Below, piece after piece: positions 11,556-19,818 of a stretch of DNA of 21,066 nucleotides. Both the position numbers and the translations under genes were made by a program. The DNA lies in the IMG/VR virus record IMGVR_UViG_3300028188_000034, positions 1 through 21,066 of that record; one strand, given 5' to 3'. Under the pieces are notes generated by a model that was not told where the DNA came from, ran no database searches, and saw only the letters and a list, made by a program, of their open reading frames with translations. How positions within the stretch are numbered: the stretch's first letter is position 1; every line of letters begins with the position of its first letter. The DNA comes from a virus.

Positions 11556-12856
11556 TGCAGGATAAGAGGGAGGAGAAACGTAAAGGGATTGTAATACCTT
11601 ATACGCCCAGAGTATTACAAGCAAAGCTACACAATGAGTTAGCTAGATTTAATGTTGTAGTTTGTCACAGAAGATTTGGTAAGACTGTATTTGCTATTAA
11701 TCAGATGATTAAGTCAGCTATACAAGACTTACAGTTAGGTAAGAAAGCACCAAGATATGCATACTTAGCACCGCTATTTAAGCAAGCTAAGACTGTAGCT
11801 TGGGATGAATTAAAGAGATTGTTGTATGATTTCCCAGATGTTAAGTTTAATGAGGCTGAGCTAAGGGCTGACTTTATGGGTGCTAGGATACAGTTATATG
11901 GTGCTGACAATCCAGATACTTTAAGAGGTATATACCTTGATGGTGTCATCTTAGATGAGTATGCCCAGATGAACCCTAAGATGTATAGCGAGGTTATAAG
12001 ACCTGCACTATCAGATAGGAAAGGTTGGGGTATCTTTATTGGTACACCTAAGGGTAAGAATGAATTCTATGATATTTACCACACAGCTAAAGAGAAGAAG
12101 GGCTGGAAGAGATTCTTATTCAAAGCATCTGAGACTGGTATATTAGATGATGAAGAATTAGAGATGGCTCAGCAAGATATGGCTGAGTCTGAGTTTGAAC
12201 AAGAGTATGAGTGTAGTTGGTCTGCAGCACTGAGAGGTGCATATTATGCCAAAGAGCTGGAAGCTGCTTATGATGAGCAACGTATAGGTAAAGTACCTTA
12301 TGACCCATCTAAGCAGGTTATCACAGCCTGGGACTTAGGCGTATCTGATAGTACCTCTATATGGTTTGCACAATATGATGGTAAGGCAATTAACTTAATT
12401 GATTATTATGAGAACTCAGGTGAGGGACTACCCCACTATATTGATTTATTAAATCAGAAAGGTTATAATTATGGTGCACATATTGCACCTCACGATATTG
12501 TAGTAAGAGAATTTAGTACAGGTAAAAGCAGGAAAGACTTAGCATATAACCTAGGTATTGAATTTCAAGTTGCACCTAAGTTAAAGGTTATGGATGGTAT
12601 TGATACTGTCAGAACTACCCTTAATAGATGTTGGTTTGATGAGACTAAGTGTCAGAAAGGTATAGATGCTTTATTACAGTACCGTAGCTCTTATGATGAT
12701 AAGAAGAAGATTTGGAGTCAGAAACCAGTACACGACTGGACTTCACACGCAAGTGACAGTTTCAGATATTTATGTAATACAGAGGTAGTGTTCACAGGGA
12801 ACGACTCTGCTTGGAGTAAGGAATTACCTAAGCAGGATTTAAGTTGGGTAATATAA
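11555..12856 (+). CDS. terL: Terminase large subunit (packaging ATPase/nuclease)
   Basis: 433 aa. ATPase: Walker A CHRRFGKT at 37-44, Walker B VILDEY at 131-136 with D134/E135, coupling motif FIGTPKG at 161-167. RNase H-like nuclease: D260 in ITAWDLGVSDS, a second acidic site around D314 in APHDIVVREF, and D401 in HASDSFRY. It pumps DNA into the procapsid and cuts the concatemer, docking on the portal encoded downstream. The ATG overlaps the terS stop by one base (TAATG) and has no strong ribosome site, so translation is coupled. Length is normal for a full two-domain terminase. Arginine is almost always AGA/AGG (19 of 22). Confidence 0.96.
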   Translation: MQDKREEKRKGIVIPYTPRVLQAKLHNELARFNVVVCHRRFGKTVFAINQMIKSAIQDLQLGKKAPRYAYLAPLFKQAKTVAWDELKRLLYDFPDVKFNEAELRADFMGARIQLYGADNPDTLRGIYLDGVILDEYAQMNPKMYSEVIRPALSDRKGWGIFIGTPKGKNEFYDIYHTAKEKKGWKRFLFKASETGILDDEELEMAQQDMAESEFEQEYECSWSAALRGAYYAKELEAAYDEQRIGKVPYDPSKQVITAWDLGVSDSTSIWFAQYDGKAINLIDYYENSGEGLPHYIDLLNQKGYNYGAHIAPHDIVVREFSTGKSRKDLAYNLGIEFQVAPKLKVMDGIDTVRTTLNRCWFDETKCQKGIDALLQYRSSYDDKKKIWSQKPVHDWTSHASDSFRYLCNTEVVFTGNDSAWSKELPKQDLSWVI

Positions 12857-12868
12857 TAGGAGAAGGGA

Positions 12869-13252
12869 ATGAATTCAGTTGAGAAGAAAGCATATGATAA
12901 AGAATACTATGCAAAGAACAAGGAAAAGATAAACGCTCAGAATAGGGATTGGAAGAAGAACAACCCAGGATATGCAAGAGAGAAGGCACTTCTTGATAAA
13001 TATAATTTAACACTTTCACAATATGATGAAATGTTTGAGTCACAAGGTGGTGATTGTGCCATATGTAAAGAACCAGAACATAAAGCACCTAGCGGTAGAT
13101 TTCACGTAGACCACTGTCATAGCACTGGTGAGGTGAGAGGTCTGTTGTGTCACCACTGTAATACTGCTCTTGGTGGGTTTAAGGATGATGTTTATACACT
13201 AGCATCAGCAATTAAATATCTAAGTGAATATAATTTTGAGGAAGTATTATGA
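12869..13252 (+). CDS. HNH endonuclease, endonuclease VII family
   Basis: 127 aa. The N-terminal basic helical region (VEKKAYDKEYYAKNKEKINA) precedes the endonuclease VII core: Cys63/Cys66 (CAIC), VDHCHSTGEVRG at 80-91 with catalytic D81-H82, and LLCHHCNTALGGF at 92-104 supplying Cys94, Cys97 and Asn98. T4 endonuclease VII resolves Holliday junctions; stand-alone members in phages are often mobile HNH enzymes inserted between genes. This one sits between terL and the portal with a GGAGAAGG ribosome site, and it shares an ATGA overlap with the following 38-aa ORF. It may act in packaging-linked branch resolution or be a selfish homing gene; the sequence does not decide. Confidence 0.92.
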   Translation: MNSVEKKAYDKEYYAKNKEKINAQNRDWKKNNPGYAREKALLDKYNLTLSQYDEMFESQGGDCAICKEPEHKAPSGRFHVDHCHSTGEVRGLLCHHCNTALGGFKDDVYTLASAIKYLSEYNFEEVL

Positions 13253-13365
13253 GTTTAAATCCCCGCTGGCTAGAAAATAAGATTATTGAGATGTCAGAAG
13301 ACATTAGAGAACTAAAGGAATTGCTGAGAGCAGTAGCTAAAGCACCAACTAAAGGTACAAAGTAA
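13249..13365 (+). CDS. Tiny coiled-coil protein upstream of portal (38 aa)
   Basis: A 38-codon frame, MSLNPRWLENKIIEMSEDIR then ELKELLRAVAKAPTKGTK. Its ATG overlaps the HNH stop as ATGA, GAGG lies 7 nt upstream, and it ends two bases before the portal ATG. The central helix has heptad-like Leu/Ile spacing. Small helical peptides are common at this position in phage late operons, but none can be named. The good ribosome site and exact tiling between two genes make it likely real. Confidence 0.6.
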   Translation: MSLNPRWLENKIIEMSEDIRELKELLRAVAKAPTKGTK

Positions 13366-13367
13366 AT

Positions 13368-15410
13368 ATGAAGATGACCAAGAGAGAACTAGCCGCCCAC
13401 GTAGAACAAGAGATTCAAGGTGCTCTTGGCTATGGTGATGGTAAACTAACTCGTCAGCGTACTGATGCTATGGATAGATACTATGGTAAGAAGTATGGTA
13501 ATGAGCAAGAAGGTCGTTCTCAAATTGTCACACGAGATGTTGCTGATGTAATCGAATGGATTATGCCAAGCCTAATGAAGATATTCACAGGTGGTGATAA
13601 GGTAGTACAGTTTGAACCTCAAGGTCCTGAAGATGTAGAGATGGCTAAGCAAGCTACTGACTACACTAATTATGTTATTATGAAACAGAACCCAGGCTTT
13701 AGTATTATCTATAGCTGGTTCAAAGATGCACTACTACAGAAGAACGGAATTGTCAAGCACTTCTGGGATGACACTACCGAAGTAACAAGAGAGGAATATA
13801 AGAACCTCACAGAAGAAGAATTTACTTCACTACTTATTGATGATGATATCGAAATAGTAGAGCATACAGCAAACGGTACAGAGGAATTAGTTGAGGGTCA
13901 ATTACCACAACCTATTACTCACGATGCTGTAGTTAAAAGAACAAGAGAGAGTGGTCAGGTTTGTATTGAGCCTGTACCACCAGAAGAATTCCTAATTAAT
14001 AAGTACGCAAAGGGAATCGAAGATGCAAGATTTGTTGGGCATAGAGTCAAGAAAACTAAGTCTGAGCTATTAGCACAGGGCTATCCTAAAGCCAAGTTGG
14101 AGAGAGCATTCTCTGCACAAGAAGCTGAATGGAAGTCTGAGAGATTAGCCAGGTTTGATTATGATGGTGACTCTAGTTATCCTAATGGAGATATTGATGA
14201 TGGTGTTTGGGTAACTGAATGTTATATCAGGGTAGACTTTGACAACGATGGTATAGACGAATTAAGAAAGATAACGAAGGTCGGAGATGAACTATTAGAT
14301 AATGAGGCTGTGGACAGTGTTCCCTTCTCCTCCCTTACACCTGTTCCAATGCCTCATAAGTTTTATGGTTTGAGTATTTATGACTTAATCTCTGACCTTC
14401 AACTAATTAAGACTACCTTAATGCGTAACTTGTTAGACAATATGTATCTAACAAATAATGGGCGTTATGAAGTAGTCGAAGGTCAAGCCAACTTGGATGA
14501 CCTTATGACCAGCAGACCTGGAGGTATTGTAAGAGTACGTACACCAGGTGCTGTGTCACCACTAGCTACTCCACAGCTAGACCAGAACTCCTTTAATATG
14601 CTGGGCTATTTAGATAGTATTAGAGAAGAGAGAACGGGTGTTAACAAGAACAGTATGGGGATTGGAGATGGTGGCTTAAAGTCACACCAAACTGCTACTG
14701 GTGTAGCACAAGTAATGACTGCAGCACAACAGAAGATTGAATTGATTGCTAGAGTATTCGCAGAGACAGGTATGAAGGACCTTGCCAATAGTGTGTACCA
14801 ACTTATACAGAAGTTTGAATCGCCTGAGAAGATTGTCAGACTAAATAATAAGTGGACTACTTTATATCCTGCTGAATGGAAAGAGAAGATGGACTGTACT
14901 GCACAGGTAGGTCTAGGCTTTGGTAACAAGGATATGAACCTTATGCACTTAGGTCAACTAGCTCAAACTATACAGATGGTTGCACAACACCCAGCTGCAG
15001 GTATGATGATTAAACCTAAGAACGTATATAACTTAATTGCTGAACAGATTAAAGCTATGGGTATGAAGAACGTAGAGGACTTCATTACAGACCCAGGAGA
15101 CCAAGAACCACAACAACAAGGTCCTAGTCCAGAAGAACAAGCTAAGCAAGCAGAGATGCAACTTAAGGCAGAAGAACTTAAGATTAAGATGCAGAAACTA
15201 CAAACTGAGTCAACTCTTAAACAGAGAGAGATGGAACTAGATGCACAACTAGCACAGCAAGAGCTTGAACTTAAAGCATCAGAAGCCCAAGTTGATATGC
15301 AAATCAAAGCACAAGAATTAGAAATTAAGAAAGCAGACTTAGCTCTTAAACAACAAGAGTTAATATTAGAGAGGGAGCAAGGAAGACCAGTTCGAATAGG
15401 AGATGATTAA
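13368..15410 (+). CDS. Portal protein with long C-terminal coiled coil
   Basis: 680 aa, large for a portal, resembling P22/SU10-type portals of podoviruses. The N-terminal third has RSQIVTRDVADVIEWIMPSL and MKIFTGGDKVVQFEP, typical of portals (a conserved arginine/aspartate patch then the clip/wing region). The middle has VPFSSLTPVPMPHKFYGLSI and LIKTTLMRNLLDNMYLTNNG, the stem-helix region. From about residue 579 on, Gln/Glu/Lys heptads (AKQAEMQLKAEELKIKMQKL and on) form a long coiled coil, matching the barrel of P22-like portals. It forms the dodecameric vertex through which DNA is packaged. There is no strong ribosome site at 13368; an ATG at 13374 is an alternative. It is flanked on both sides by HNH genes. 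Confidence 0.9.
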   Translation: MKMTKRELAAHVEQEIQGALGYGDGKLTRQRTDAMDRYYGKKYGNEQEGRSQIVTRDVADVIEWIMPSLMKIFTGGDKVVQFEPQGPEDVEMAKQATDYTNYVIMKQNPGFSIIYSWFKDALLQKNGIVKHFWDDTTEVTREEYKNLTEEEFTSLLIDDDIEIVEHTANGTEELVEGQLPQPITHDAVVKRTRESGQVCIEPVPPEEFLINKYAKGIEDARFVGHRVKKTKSELLAQGYPKAKLERAFSAQEAEWKSERLARFDYDGDSSYPNGDIDDGVWVTECYIRVDFDNDGIDELRKITKVGDELLDNEAVDSVPFSSLTPVPMPHKFYGLSIYDLISDLQLIKTTLMRNLLDNMYLTNNGRYEVVEGQANLDDLMTSRPGGIVRVRTPGAVSPLATPQLDQNSFNMLGYLDSIREERTGVNKNSMGIGDGGLKSHQTATGVAQVMTAAQQKIELIARVFAETGMKDLANSVYQLIQKFESPEKIVRLNNKWTTLYPAEWKEKMDCTAQVGLGFGNKDMNLMHLGQLAQTIQMVAQHPAAGMMIKPKNVYNLIAEQIKAMGMKNVEDFITDPGDQEPQQQGPSPEEQAKQAEMQLKAEELKIKMQKLQTESTLKQREMELDAQLAQQELELKASEAQVDMQIKAQELEIKKADLALKQQELILEREQGRPVRIGDD

Positions 15411-15764
15411 ATGGAGTGTTGTAAGGACTGTGGTGATTTATTAGAGCTAGGTGATAACTGGCGTGAATCCTCTAAGAAGATACAGCACTATGTATGTAGC
15501 CCTTGTGTTACTAAAAGAACTACACAGAACAGAAGAAACAAGAAGTTAGAAGCAATACAGTATTTAGGTGGTAAGTGTTTAGATTGTGATGGTGTATTCC
15601 ACTCATCAGTTTATGACTTTCACCACTTAAATCCAAAGGAGAAGGAGTCCAAACCGTCAGCCCTATTTGGGAATAAGTTTGAGACATTAAGGAAGGAGTT
15701 AGACAAGTGTGTATTACTATGCAGTAACTGCCATAGGATTAGACACAGCGGTAGCTTAGTATAA
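15411..15764 (+). CDS. HNH endonuclease with N-terminal zinc finger
   Basis: 117 aa starting on the base after the portal stop, with GGAG 8 nt upstream. N-terminal zinc finger Cys4/Cys7 and Cys29/Cys32 (CKDC, CSPC), a basic linker (KRTTQNRRNKK), then the HNH core: CLDC (56-59), YDFHHLNPKEKE (68-79, catalytic His pair 71-72) and CVLLCSNCHRIRH (100-112). This is the small stand-alone phage HNH type often mobile between genes, and it is not closely related to the endonuclease VII-type gene at 12869. It lies between portal and the capsid-assembly genes. It may be selfish or take part in packaging cleavage, as HNH proteins next to terminases do. Confidence 0.9.
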   Translation: MECCKDCGDLLELGDNWRESSKKIQHYVCSPCVTKRTTQNRRNKKLEAIQYLGGKCLDCDGVFHSSVYDFHHLNPKEKESKPSALFGNKFETLRKELDKCVLLCSNCHRIRHSGSLV

Positions 15765-15794
15765 GCTATTGGTCCAACATAAGAAGGAGAAGTA

Positions 15795-16046
15795 ATGGGA
15801 AAGAAAGGGAAGGATATACAAAGAGGTCAAGATGCAAAGAGATTAGTGGAAGACCCACTATATAAGGAAGCATTTGAAGATACAAAGAACCACTTGATTG
15901 AAATGTTATTACAAACTAAAATCAGTGAAGAGACAGAAAGAGATAGAATTTATATTACCATCAAGAGTCTAGGTCTAGTGGATGAACACATTAGGTCTGT
16001 ACTAACTACTGGTAAGCTGGCTGAAGGACAGGACGAATTCTATTAA
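15795..16046 (+). CDS. Small helical head-module protein, unknown function
   Basis: 83 aa with AAGGAG before the ATG. Highly charged and helical throughout (AKRLVEDPLYKEAFEDTKNH and LIEMLLQTKISEETERDRIY), with no membrane segment or cysteine. Short helical proteins between portal and scaffold are common in phages of this type and may aid assembly. I do not recognise a named family. It starts 30 nt after the HNH gene and lies 27 nt before the scaffold gene. Confidence 0.7.
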   Translation: MGKKGKDIQRGQDAKRLVEDPLYKEAFEDTKNHLIEMLLQTKISEETERDRIYITIKSLGLVDEHIRSVLTTGKLAEGQDEFY

Positions 16047-16073
16047 TACAAATTAAAAACAAGGGAGATAACT

Positions 16074-17114
16074 ATGGATTCTGCAGAGAATAACCAAGCA
16101 GTTGCACAGGCTTTTGAGAAAGCCAAAGAAGGGTCGTCAGAAGAGGCGGCAAATAATATCCTTAATATGTGGGAATCAGAAAATGACCAACCTACAGGCG
16201 AGGAAACCGAAGTTACTACAGAAGACGAGGTAGTGGCTGAGGACCAACAGGAAGATGAAGTCGAAACAGAAGAGGTCTCAGAAGAAGAGGAAGCCTCTGA
16301 AGAAGTAGAGACAGAAGATACAGGTGAAGAGGAAGCCGAAGAGGAAACTGAAGACCCTAGCTATACTATTAAGGTAGATGGTGAAGAGTACGAAGTTAAC
16401 TTAGAGGAACTCAAAGCTGGTTATCAAAGACAATCTGACTATACTCGTAAGTCTCAAGCACTAGCTGAAGGACGTAAAGAAAACGAAGCAATTCAATCTG
16501 AGCGTATTAGATTAGAGCAAGAGAGACAGATGTACGCAAATGGTTTGCAAATGCTGAAAGAACAGCAGTCAGCCAAGCTTCAAGAGTTTAAAGATGTAGA
16601 CTGGGAAAACCTTAAAGAGGAAGACCCATATGCATATATGCTTAAGAAGGATGAGTACCGAGATGCTCAGGATAAAGCAAGGAATGCTGCACAACAACAA
16701 CAGATTGTACAGCAACAACAGCAACAACAAGAGGCACAGTCAAGAGCAACCTTTGTTCAAGACCAATACTCTCAGTTAGTTAATGCTTTACCTGAGTGGG
16801 ACAACAAAGAGTCTACCGTTAAGGAAGACATTAGAAAGTTTGCAATATCTTCAGGGTATGCACCAGAAGAAGTTGACCAACTAGCAGACCACCGTAGTGT
16901 TCTTATACTTAAGAAAGCTATGGAGTTTGATAAGTTAACTAAGAAGGTAGCACCTAAGAAGAAGGCAATCAAGAAAGTTCCCAAGGTACAGAAGTCTGGA
17001 AGAGGTAAAGTTAAGTCTGAAGCAGCCGATGATAAAACCAAGAAAAAGCGTGCAAGGTTAAGGAAGTCTGGTCATCAAGATGATGCCGCTTCCGTATTTT
17101 ATGATATGTTATAA
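16074..17114 (+). CDS. Scaffolding protein
   Basis: 346 aa, GGGAG upstream. Layout fits a podovirus scaffold: residues about 32-94 are extremely acidic Glu/Asp runs, then TIKVDGEEYEVNLEELKAGY and QRQSDYTRKSQ (98-128), a segment seen in many phage scaffold proteins. A long coiled coil follows, then a glutamine tract (about 207-219) and a strongly basic tail (KKVAPKKKAIKKVPK near 287-301). It guides assembly of the capsid protein encoded next and leaves the head before or during packaging. The basic C-terminal helix is where scaffolds usually contact the capsid. No protease motif is seen. Confidence 0.85.
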   Translation: MDSAENNQAVAQAFEKAKEGSSEEAANNILNMWESENDQPTGEETEVTTEDEVVAEDQQEDEVETEEVSEEEEASEEVETEDTGEEEAEEETEDPSYTIKVDGEEYEVNLEELKAGYQRQSDYTRKSQALAEGRKENEAIQSERIRLEQERQMYANGLQMLKEQQSAKLQEFKDVDWENLKEEDPYAYMLKKDEYRDAQDKARNAAQQQQIVQQQQQQQEAQSRATFVQDQYSQLVNALPEWDNKESTVKEDIRKFAISSGYAPEEVDQLADHRSVLILKKAMEFDKLTKKVAPKKKAIKKVPKVQKSGRGKVKSEAADDKTKKKRARLRKSGHQDDAASVFYDML

Positions 17115-17147
17115 CAAGGGTTATAACTACAATATAAGGAAATAGTA

Positions 17148-18050
17148 ATGGCTACTAATTTTAATACTTATGATGCACAAGCAATTCGTGAAGATTTGTC
17201 TGATGTAATCTATGATATCAGCCCAACAGAAACTCCGTTTCTATCTGGTATCGCAAAGAAAGGCAGTGTTTCTAACACTTACTTTGAATGGCAGACTGAT
17301 GCACTAGCAGCAGCTTCTGGCACTAACGCAGCAGTTGAAGGAGCAGCAGCAGGTACTGCAGCAACTACAGCTACAACTCGTCTAGGCAACTACACACAAA
17401 TCTCTAAGAAGGTTGTTGAAGTTACTGGTACTCAAGACAAGGTTAACAACGCTGGTAAGAAGTCTGAGCTTGCTCACCAACTTGCTAAAGCTTCTAAAGA
17501 GCTTAAGCGTGATATGGAAACTTCACTATTAGCTACTAACGCATCTGTTTCAGGTGGTGCTTCTACAGCTCGTGAGACTAGAGGTGCTGCAACTTTCATC
17601 ACTACTAACGTAACTGATGCAGGTACTACTGGTACTCACGCAGCAATCGTTGAAGCTGATGTAACTGCAGTAGCAGAGTCTACTTGGAATGCTGGTGGTA
17701 ACCCATCAACTATCCTATTAGGTGCTACTAATAAGAAGTTAATCACTGCTATGACTGGTCGTGCTAGTGCGACTCGTTCAGTTGTTGATGACAACAATAC
17801 TGTTTACAACGCAGTTGATGTATATGTTTCTGACTTCGGTACTTTCAACATTCAGTTGGATAGATACTGTGACCAGGACATCGTATACTTCTTAGACCAC
17901 GATATGTGGTCTGTTGACTACTTACGTGATTTCCAGACTATCGACATCGATAAGACTGGTGACTCTGAGAAGAAGATGCTTTTAGTTGAGTATGGCTTAC
18001 GCTGTGGCAACGAAGCAGCTAACGGTAAGATTCAGTACACAACTGGTTAA
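17148..18050 (+). CDS. Major capsid protein, SU10/DUF5309 type
   Basis: 300 aa. The opening TYDAQAIREDLSDVIYDISP and TETPFLSGIAKKGSVSNTYF with EWQTD fits DUF5309 (SU10-type HK97-fold) capsid proteins, as does the Ala/Thr-rich region after it. Late LDHDMWSVDYLRDFQTIDID and EYGLRCGNEAANGKI match the family's C-terminal part. It forms the icosahedral head. AAGGA lies 7 nt before the ATG. Arginine codons are CGT/CGC in 8 of 10 cases, unlike neighbouring genes that use AGA/AGG, the pattern of a very highly translated gene. A leaky terminator-like hairpin follows at 18065-18088, consistent with the capsid gene being favoured in dosage. Confidence 0.9.
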   Translation: MATNFNTYDAQAIREDLSDVIYDISPTETPFLSGIAKKGSVSNTYFEWQTDALAAASGTNAAVEGAAAGTAATTATTRLGNYTQISKKVVEVTGTQDKVNNAGKKSELAHQLAKASKELKRDMETSLLATNASVSGGASTARETRGAATFITTNVTDAGTTGTHAAIVEADVTAVAESTWNAGGNPSTILLGATNKKLITAMTGRASATRSVVDDNNTVYNAVDVYVSDFGTFNIQLDRYCDQDIVYFLDHDMWSVDYLRDFQTIDIDKTGDSEKKMLLVEYGLRCGNEAANGKIQYTTG

Positions 18051-18064
18051 TAGCTAGTTGACTT

Positions 18065-18088
18065 AACCCCTTCTTAATTGAGGGGGTT
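18065..18088 (+). terminator. Hairpin terminator, probably leaky, after the capsid gene
   Basis: AACCCC (18065-18070) pairs with GGGGTT (18083-18088) around a TTCTTAATTGAG loop. Only two T follow before ATCATATT, so no full U-tract exists. It lies 15 nt after the capsid stop. It probably lets some polymerase through to the tail genes, or protects the capsid mRNA end. Confidence 0.6.
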
Positions 18089-18110
18089 ATCATATTAGAG
18101 GAAGATACAG

Positions 18111-18413
18111 ATGGGAATACAAACACAATTAGTAGAGAACCTAGACGGTTCTATAACCAATGTATCAACTCAAGATAACAAAGAAATAAAGAAGATTGCA
18201 GAAGATAATGCTATGCTTCGATTTGACTCAGCCCGTAGTGGCAGAGCACAGTATGATGGTGACTCACAATTCTCACACAGAGTAGCTCGTATACCTATTA
18301 TTATGGTAGAGCAGATGATGAGAGAAGGTGTGTGGAATAACCAAGAACGTATGAAGGAATGGATGAATGACCCAGTCAACGCACCATTCAGAACAACAAA
18401 AGGTAAACTATAG
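18111..18413 (+). CDS. Hypothetical phage structural-module protein (100 aa)
   Basis: Begins MGIQTQLVENLDGSITNVST. The middle, FDSARSGRAQYDGDSQFSHR then VARIPIIMVEQMMREGVW, and the C-terminal NNQERMKEWMNDPVNAPFRT suggest a small head-completion or neck protein. GAGG precedes the ATG, 22 nt after the hairpin. It is followed on the next base by the adaptor gene (TAG-ATG). Proteins of this shape between capsid and adaptor genes are frequent in marine podovirus genomes, but I cannot assign a role. Confidence 0.65.
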   Translation: MGIQTQLVENLDGSITNVSTQDNKEIKKIAEDNAMLRFDSARSGRAQYDGDSQFSHRVARIPIIMVEQMMREGVWNNQERMKEWMNDPVNAPFRTTKGKL

Positions 18414-19058
18414 ATGGCACTAAGTACGTATACAAATATTAAAGATGCAGTAGCTGACTGGTTAGACCGTAGTGACTTAACTACTAGGATACCAGACTTT
18501 ATAGCATTAGCTGAAACTAGAATCAATAGAGACTTGCGTATTAGACCTATGGAAGTACGTTCTACTATGACAACCACAGCAGATAAGAGATACTTTAACT
18601 TACCTGGTGGTTACTTACAGATGCGTAACATCCAACTGAATACTAACCCTATCAGAGCACTGGAGTATATTACTCCTGAGATGTTAGATAGATTGTATGG
18701 CAGTAGTTCAACAGGTGTACCAAGAGCATACACTATGATTGGTGATGAGATTCAATTAGCACCAGTACCAGACTCAGCATACACATTAGAGGTTGCCTTC
18801 TACGAGAAGTTTACATCACTAGGTGATGGTACTTCAGGTACTGTAACATCTAACTGGCTAACTAGTAATGCACCTGACTTATTATTATATGGTTCTCTAT
18901 TAGAGGCAGAGCCTTTTATTAAGAATGATGAGCGTATACCAGTATGGTTAAATGCATACAGTTCAGCTATTGATAAGCTACAGAAGGCAGATGCAAGAGA
19001 TAGACACTCAGGCTCACAGATGAGAGTACGTACTATCTACTCTGGAGTTGAGGGCTAA
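18414..19058 (+). CDS. Head-tail adaptor protein
   Basis: 214 aa. It opens with the adaptor pattern TNIKDAVADWLDRSDLTTRI, PDFIALAETRINRDLRIRPM, followed by FNLPGGYLQMRNIQLNT, and later PRAYTMIGDEIQLAPVPDSA with YTLEVAFYEKF and NAPDLLLYGSLLEAEPF. This order is typical of SU10/T7 gp11-like adaptors that join the portal to the tail nozzle. The N-terminal helical part would bind the portal; the beta part contacts the tail. It starts on the base after the previous stop and its stop overlaps the next start (TAATG), so it belongs to the same translational chain. Confidence 0.85.
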   Translation: MALSTYTNIKDAVADWLDRSDLTTRIPDFIALAETRINRDLRIRPMEVRSTMTTTADKRYFNLPGGYLQMRNIQLNTNPIRALEYITPEMLDRLYGSSSTGVPRAYTMIGDEIQLAPVPDSAYTLEVAFYEKFTSLGDGTSGTVTSNWLTSNAPDLLLYGSLLEAEPFIKNDERIPVWLNAYSSAIDKLQKADARDRHSGSQMRVRTIYSGVEG

Positions 19059-19798
19059 TGGCTCAGACTACCTGGGCAGCTGATACTAATACTTGGGCAT
19101 CTACTACTAACGTATGGGCTAATCAGACATTCTCTGACTCAGTAACATTAGCCTCAACACAAGATTCAAGTAATGTTGGTTATGGTATATACCCAGCTAC
19201 TGCAGCATTAGATGCTACTAGCACAACATCAATACTAGGTGGCTTTGCCTTTGCAAGGACAGCAACCTTTGGGACTACTGCAGACTTATCAGCATCTAAT
19301 AATGCTGTATATGTAGCCACTGCAACTCTTGCAACAACAGGTGCAATAAGTGGTACGGTAGGAAAGTTATACACAGACTCAGTAACACTAGGAACAACAG
19401 TAGATATTCCTTTACCTGGACTATCTGAAGGCTGGTCTTCAAAGACTACAACCTGGGCTAGTGATACAACATCTTGGGGTTACACACCTAATATAGCAAT
19501 CCCTGTTACTGCTACTATTACTCAGTTAAACCTAACAGAGTTGAATGAAGAGGATGCAATCAAATTAGTATCTACTACTTTAGGTACTACAGTAGGGGCT
19601 ACTGCAACAGCAAGTGTATCAATACCAGCAAGTATAACATTCAGCCACACTGGTAATTTAACAACAAACATTAACTTTGAAGAGAGTATAACCTTGAGTG
19701 CAACAGGTAATATAACTTCAACTAATAACTTCCTGTGGAATGACATCACAGAAGACACTTCAACTACCTGGACTAAGGTAGCTGACCCAGACGAATAA
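19058..19798 (+). CDS. Repetitive Thr/Ser/Ala-rich virion protein
   Basis: 246 aa, almost free of charge until the last 20 residues, rich in Thr, Ala and Ser, with repeated short beta units of the form ATLxTTxxIS. Tryptophans occur in regular sets: TTWAADTNTWASTTNVWANQ near the start, WSSKTTTWASDTTSWGY in the middle and WNDITEDTSTTWTKVADPDE at the end. The first two sets share TTWAS(D/T)T, which indicates an internal duplication. Repeated beta units suggest a tail or surface fibre-like protein. It starts at a TAATG overlap with the adaptor gene. No named family recognised; nozzle or tail decoration are both possible. Confidence 0.65.
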   Translation: MAQTTWAADTNTWASTTNVWANQTFSDSVTLASTQDSSNVGYGIYPATAALDATSTTSILGGFAFARTATFGTTADLSASNNAVYVATATLATTGAISGTVGKLYTDSVTLGTTVDIPLPGLSEGWSSKTTTWASDTTSWGYTPNIAIPVTATITQLNLTELNEEDAIKLVSTTLGTTVGATATASVSIPASITFSHTGNLTTNINFEESITLSATGNITSTNNFLWNDITEDTSTTWTKVADPDE

Positions 19799-19818
19799 CA
19801 ACAACAACGGAGTAAATA

